DNA from: Streptomyces aurantiogriseus | GTDB lineage: Bacteria > Actinomycetota > Actinomycetes > Streptomycetales > Streptomycetaceae | Assembly (NCBI RefSeq): GCF_014649375.1 | Contig: NZ_BMSX01000008.1 | Coordinates: 124,001-188,000 of the forward strand | Direction of reading: 5' to 3' | Length of the DNA: 64,000 bases | Shown: positions 61,840-64,000 of the stretch, piece by piece | How the letters are laid out: each line of letters starts with the position of its first letter | Numbering within the stretch: position 1 is the first letter of the stretch | Made by a program: the position numbers and the translations under genes | The notes under the pieces: generated by a model | Seen by the model: only the letters and a program-made list of their open reading frames with translations | Database searches by the model: none | What the model was told of the DNA's origin: nothing

Positions 61840-62367
61840 TCAGATCCCGTCGCCTCTCGCCCGGCGATGCAGGAGCCAGGTACCGCCCGCGGCGGCGACG
61901 GCGAGAGCCGCCACACCGGCCGCGGTCTGCACGGGATCGGGGCCCAGTGCGCCGCCGACCCCCGTCTTGACACTTCCCCGCGGATACACCTGCTGCCGCT
62001 GGGAACTCAGCATCACCACCAGGTCCCCGGTGACCTTCCGCCCGTCCGCGGCGCACTGCGCGACGATCTCGTACGTCCCCGGCTGCGCGCTCGGCGGCAC
62101 CCGGAACTGCCCGACCGCCTCACCCCGGCGCGCGCTGGGCGCCAGTATGAAGCGGCCGGCGCCCACCGCCCCGGCATCACCCGCGGCCCCGCCGTCCGCG
62201 CACGCCGCCGTGTTCACGGTGACCTGGCCGCCCGGTACCGCGGTGGAGGGATACACCTCCAGGCGTCCGGTCCCGCCGCCGGTGCCGTACGCGGGCGCGG
62301 CCGTCCCGGCCACGGCGGCGACGGCGAACGCGGTGCCGGTCAGCAGTCGAGCGGCGGTACGTCGCAT
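61840..62367 (-). CDS. secreted surface protein beside the sortase
   Basis: 175 residues. Signal RLLTGTAFAVAAVAGTAAPA, an immunoglobulin-like beta domain (RLEVYPSTAVPGGQVTVNTA, FRVPPSAQPGTYEIVAQCAA, DLVVMLSSQRQQV), a Gly/Pro linker, and a C-terminal membrane helix ending in basic residues (TAAGVAALAVAAAGGTWLLH, RRARGDGI). No clear LPXTG-type motif. Helix plus Arg tail is sortase-substrate-like, but without a sorting motif it may be only membrane-anchored. ATG 62367 behind GGGAGGAG. Confidence 0.82.
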   Translation of the reverse strand: MRRTAARLLTGTAFAVAAVAGTAAPAYGTGGGTGRLEVYPSTAVPGGQVTVNTAACADGGAAGDAGAVGAGRFILAPSARRGEAVGQFRVPPSAQPGTYEIVAQCAADGRKVTGDLVVMLSSQRQQVYPRGSVKTGVGGALGPDPVQTAAGVAALAVAAAGGTWLLHRRARGDGI

Positions 62368-62785
62368 CGGTGCTCCTCCCGAGCTCGTCGAGGGCACGGC
62401 CCGCGGCACCCCCATGTGCCGCCGCCTCGGTCGCGTCCCTGCCCTTCCAGAGGTAAGGGGCAGCGACGCGAGCGCGCTTCCTGAGGACGCGTCAGGACTG
62501 GGATGAACGGGTGTCGGCCGACGCGGCGAAAGGCTCACTCGCGCGGGCGTTTCGGCAGGTCACCGCCGTGCGCCGGGCGCCCTCCGGAAAAGCGCCGCCA
62601 AGGGGTGTGAACGGGTGACCACTCGCACGGCGCGACCGCGCTCCGCTGTCGCGGGCGGCTGCTTCTGCCGCGCGGGTGCGCCTTGCCGTCGCGGGTGCGC
62701 ACCCTCATGGCGTGGTCGCGGTTCGCTGTCGCGGACGAGCGCCCTCATGGCGTGGCCGTGGCGGCGCCCGCGGGGGCACCGCCCC
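62368..62785. other. 418-bp gap with short direct repeats
   Basis: No gene. GCGCCCTCATGGCGTGG and GCACCCTCATGGCGTGG, each followed by CGCGG/CCGTGG, repeat at about 62697 and 62749. Such runs are typical of unselected Streptomyces sequence. Promoters for the sortase-linked gene should lie at 62370-62450. Confidence 0.45.
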
Positions 62786-63220
62786 TCACCGCGTGGGCCC
62801 GCCCCGCTCCCGCCAGTCCCCGCCCTCGATCAGCTTCCCCCGCGCCCGGAGCCCCGCCGCCACCCCGGGCGCGGCGACGTACACCCACGCCCGCACCGGC
62901 CGCCCGTCGCCGACCCGGACCACCTCGCGTGCCACCCGCTCGTACAGATTGCGTGGGTCGCCCGGCCGGTACTCCTCCAGCCGGTCCAGGTCGGCGAGCA
63001 GCCGCCCGTACGTCTCCGGGAGCGCGGTGACGAGCTCCCCGGTCACGACTCCGCCCGGCTCCTCGACGACGTACGGGTAGCCGGGGCCGTCGTAGAGCAC
63101 CGCGCCCCTCAGGCGGGCTGGTTCCTCGGTGAGGGTGCGGCCGCGCAGGAAGAGGTCGTGGTTGACCTCTCCGGGGCGCAGGGTGCCGTAGACGAAGAAG
63201 GGGAGTTCCGGGGCGCTCAC
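62786..63220 (-). CDS. gamma-glutamylcyclotransferase-fold (AIG2-like) protein
   Basis: 144 residues. Opens with FFVYGTLRPGEVNHDLFLRG, the family motif YGTLxxG; GYPYVVEEPGGVVTGELVTA holds the strand with the usual catalytic-type Glu; ends with VRAWVYVAAPGVAAGL. Family acts on gamma-glutamyl amines, peptides or glutathione-like thiols; substrate unknown. Cytosolic. Confidence 0.9.
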   Translation of the reverse strand: MSAPELPFFVYGTLRPGEVNHDLFLRGRTLTEEPARLRGAVLYDGPGYPYVVEEPGGVVTGELVTALPETYGRLLADLDRLEEYRPGDPRNLYERVAREVVRVGDGRPVRAWVYVAAPGVAAGLRARGKLIEGGDWRERGGPTR

Positions 63221-63278
63221 GGAAACGATTCTCTCCCCTCACCGCACCCGCACTCCTCCCGCACATGACCGCTATGGA

Positions 63279-63292
63279 CATGACATGTCATG
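63279..63292. promoter_or_regulatory. palindrome upstream of the metalloprotease
   Basis: CATGACATGTCATG, a perfect 14-bp palindrome ~100 bp before the protease ATG. It is a likely operator; the binding factor is unknown. Confidence 0.5.
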
Positions 63293-63389
63293 CCCACTTG
63301 AATCCTCAGGACCAGGTCAGCGCCCCACGCGCTCCCCCCCACACGTTTCCCCCCACACGCGCCCCCACGGCGCCTTCCCGAGGAGACCG

Positions 63390-64000
63390 ATGAGCCGGAT
63401 ACGGCCGCACGCCCGAGGTTCCCGTCTCGCCACCGCCGGCATCGCCGCCACCACGGCCACCGTGCTGGCCGCCGTCCTCACCCCCGCCGCCGAGGCGGCG
63501 GACCGGCCGAGCCGGGCCACCGCGCTGGACAACGCGGCCACGGCCCTGGCCGAGCACGCCGCGGGCCTCGGGCTGACCGCCGCCCAGGGCACCACCGTCC
63601 GGGACGTCATCGTCGACAAGGACGGCACCCAGCACATCCGCTACGACCGCACCTACCACCGACTCCCCGTCCTCGGCGGCGACTTCGTGGTCCACCTCGC
63701 CCCCGACGGCACGTACCGCAGCGCGAACCGCGCGACGAGGAGCGAGATCTCGCTCCCGACGGTCACCCCCGCCCTCTCCGGCCCCAAGGCCGCCGACGTC
63801 GCCGCGAACGCCCTGCGCGCCGCGCACCTGGGCGAGACACTGAAGAAGCTCACCGCCAAGCCCCGCCTGGTCGTCGACGCCCTGCACGGCGCCCCCAGGC
63901 TGGCCTGGCAGACGAACGTCGCGGCCCTCGACTCCCTCGGCAACCCGGTCGCCCGCGCCGTCCTGACCGACGCCCGCACCGGTGCCCAGATCGACGCCTG
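63390..64000 (+). CDS. M4-type (thermolysin-like) secreted metalloprotease, 5' part
   Basis: The window ends inside the gene; 203 codons seen. Tat-like signal (RLATAGIAATTATVLAAVLT, cleavage near AEAAD), then an FTP-type propeptide (ALAEHAAGLGLTAAQGTTVR, HIRYDRTYHRLPVLGGDFVV, LDSLGNPVARAVLTDARTGA). The zinc domain is not yet reached. AGGAG precedes the ATG 63390 at five bases. M4 identity comes only from the propeptide pattern; other FTP-bearing peptidases are possible. Confidence 0.82.
   Translation, partial: MSRIRPHARGSRLATAGIAATTATVLAAVLTPAAEAADRPSRATALDNAATALAEHAAGLGLTAAQGTTVRDVIVDKDGTQHIRYDRTYHRLPVLGGDFVVHLAPDGTYRSANRATRSEISLPTVTPALSGPKAADVAANALRAAHLGETLKKLTAKPRLVVDALHGAPRLAWQTNVAALDSLGNPVARAVLTDARTGAQIDA

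Overview
The window is high-GC actinobacterial chromosome, almost certainly Streptomyces or a close relative. The order recO-uppS-zur-znuBCA-glyS, dusB, ppdK and nirBD, the very high third-position GC, leaderless genes, Tat-type secreted proteins and GC-rich hairpin terminators all fit. Most of it reads as core or lineage-conserved sequence. One accessory stretch, about 23.3-43.5 kb, is interrupted only by ppdK.

Layout. 0-1.9 kb: a 5'-cut hypothetical gene, a class A beta-lactamase with no usable start codon for its signal peptide, and non-coding sequence with protein-like scraps. 1.9-8.3 kb: recO, uppS, then on the minus strand the zinc regulon znuA-znuC-znuB-zur behind two candidate Zur boxes, and glyS. 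8.4-15.3 kb: a secreted-type endonuclease/phosphatase, an aldo/keto reductase plus TetR regulator behind a large palindrome, two small proteins, an MFS exporter and dusB. 15.3-16.25 kb: five exact-period 127-bp tandem repeats and degenerate shorter copies. 16.3-23.2 kb: an LTA-synthase-like membrane sulfatase, two glycoside hydrolases, and a divergent ROK repressor.

23.4-36.5 kb: two giant divergent secreted proteins. One is a 1646-aa DNRLRE/FG-GAP/LGFP-repeat protein. The other is a 2365-aa RHS polymorphic toxin carrying a Hint (intein-like) processing domain and a C-terminal RNase A-like toxin, followed by a small candidate immunity gene. 36.5-40 kb: a structured intergenic region and ppdK. 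40.3-43 kb: a methyltransferase gene broken by an IS5-family transposase tail, a DinB-family protein, an SMI1/KNR4-like protein and a possible IS end. 43-49.8 kb: a Ser/Thr kinase receptor, an Excalibur-domain protein, two secreted beta-propeller-type proteins (one PhoX-like) and an SDR.

50-55.5 kb: a SulP transporter translationally coupled to a beta-carbonic anhydrase (probably bicarbonate or anion uptake), then a two-component system. 55.9-61 kb: an assimilatory nitrite reductase operon (oxidoreductase-nirB-nirD) with three GlnR-like half-sites in phase, and a divergent TauE/SafE permease. 61-64 kb: a class E/F sortase next to a surface protein, a gamma-glutamylcyclotransferase-fold protein, and the start of a secreted M4-type metalloprotease.

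Functional links visible from layout: zinc uptake with its repressor; ROK repressor with the two glycosidases; TetR with the aldo/keto reductase; toxin with candidate immunity; SulP with carbonic anhydrase; nitrite reduction with nitrogen control. No tRNA, rRNA, CRISPR array or prophage was seen. All family names come from reading motifs by eye; no database search was run.
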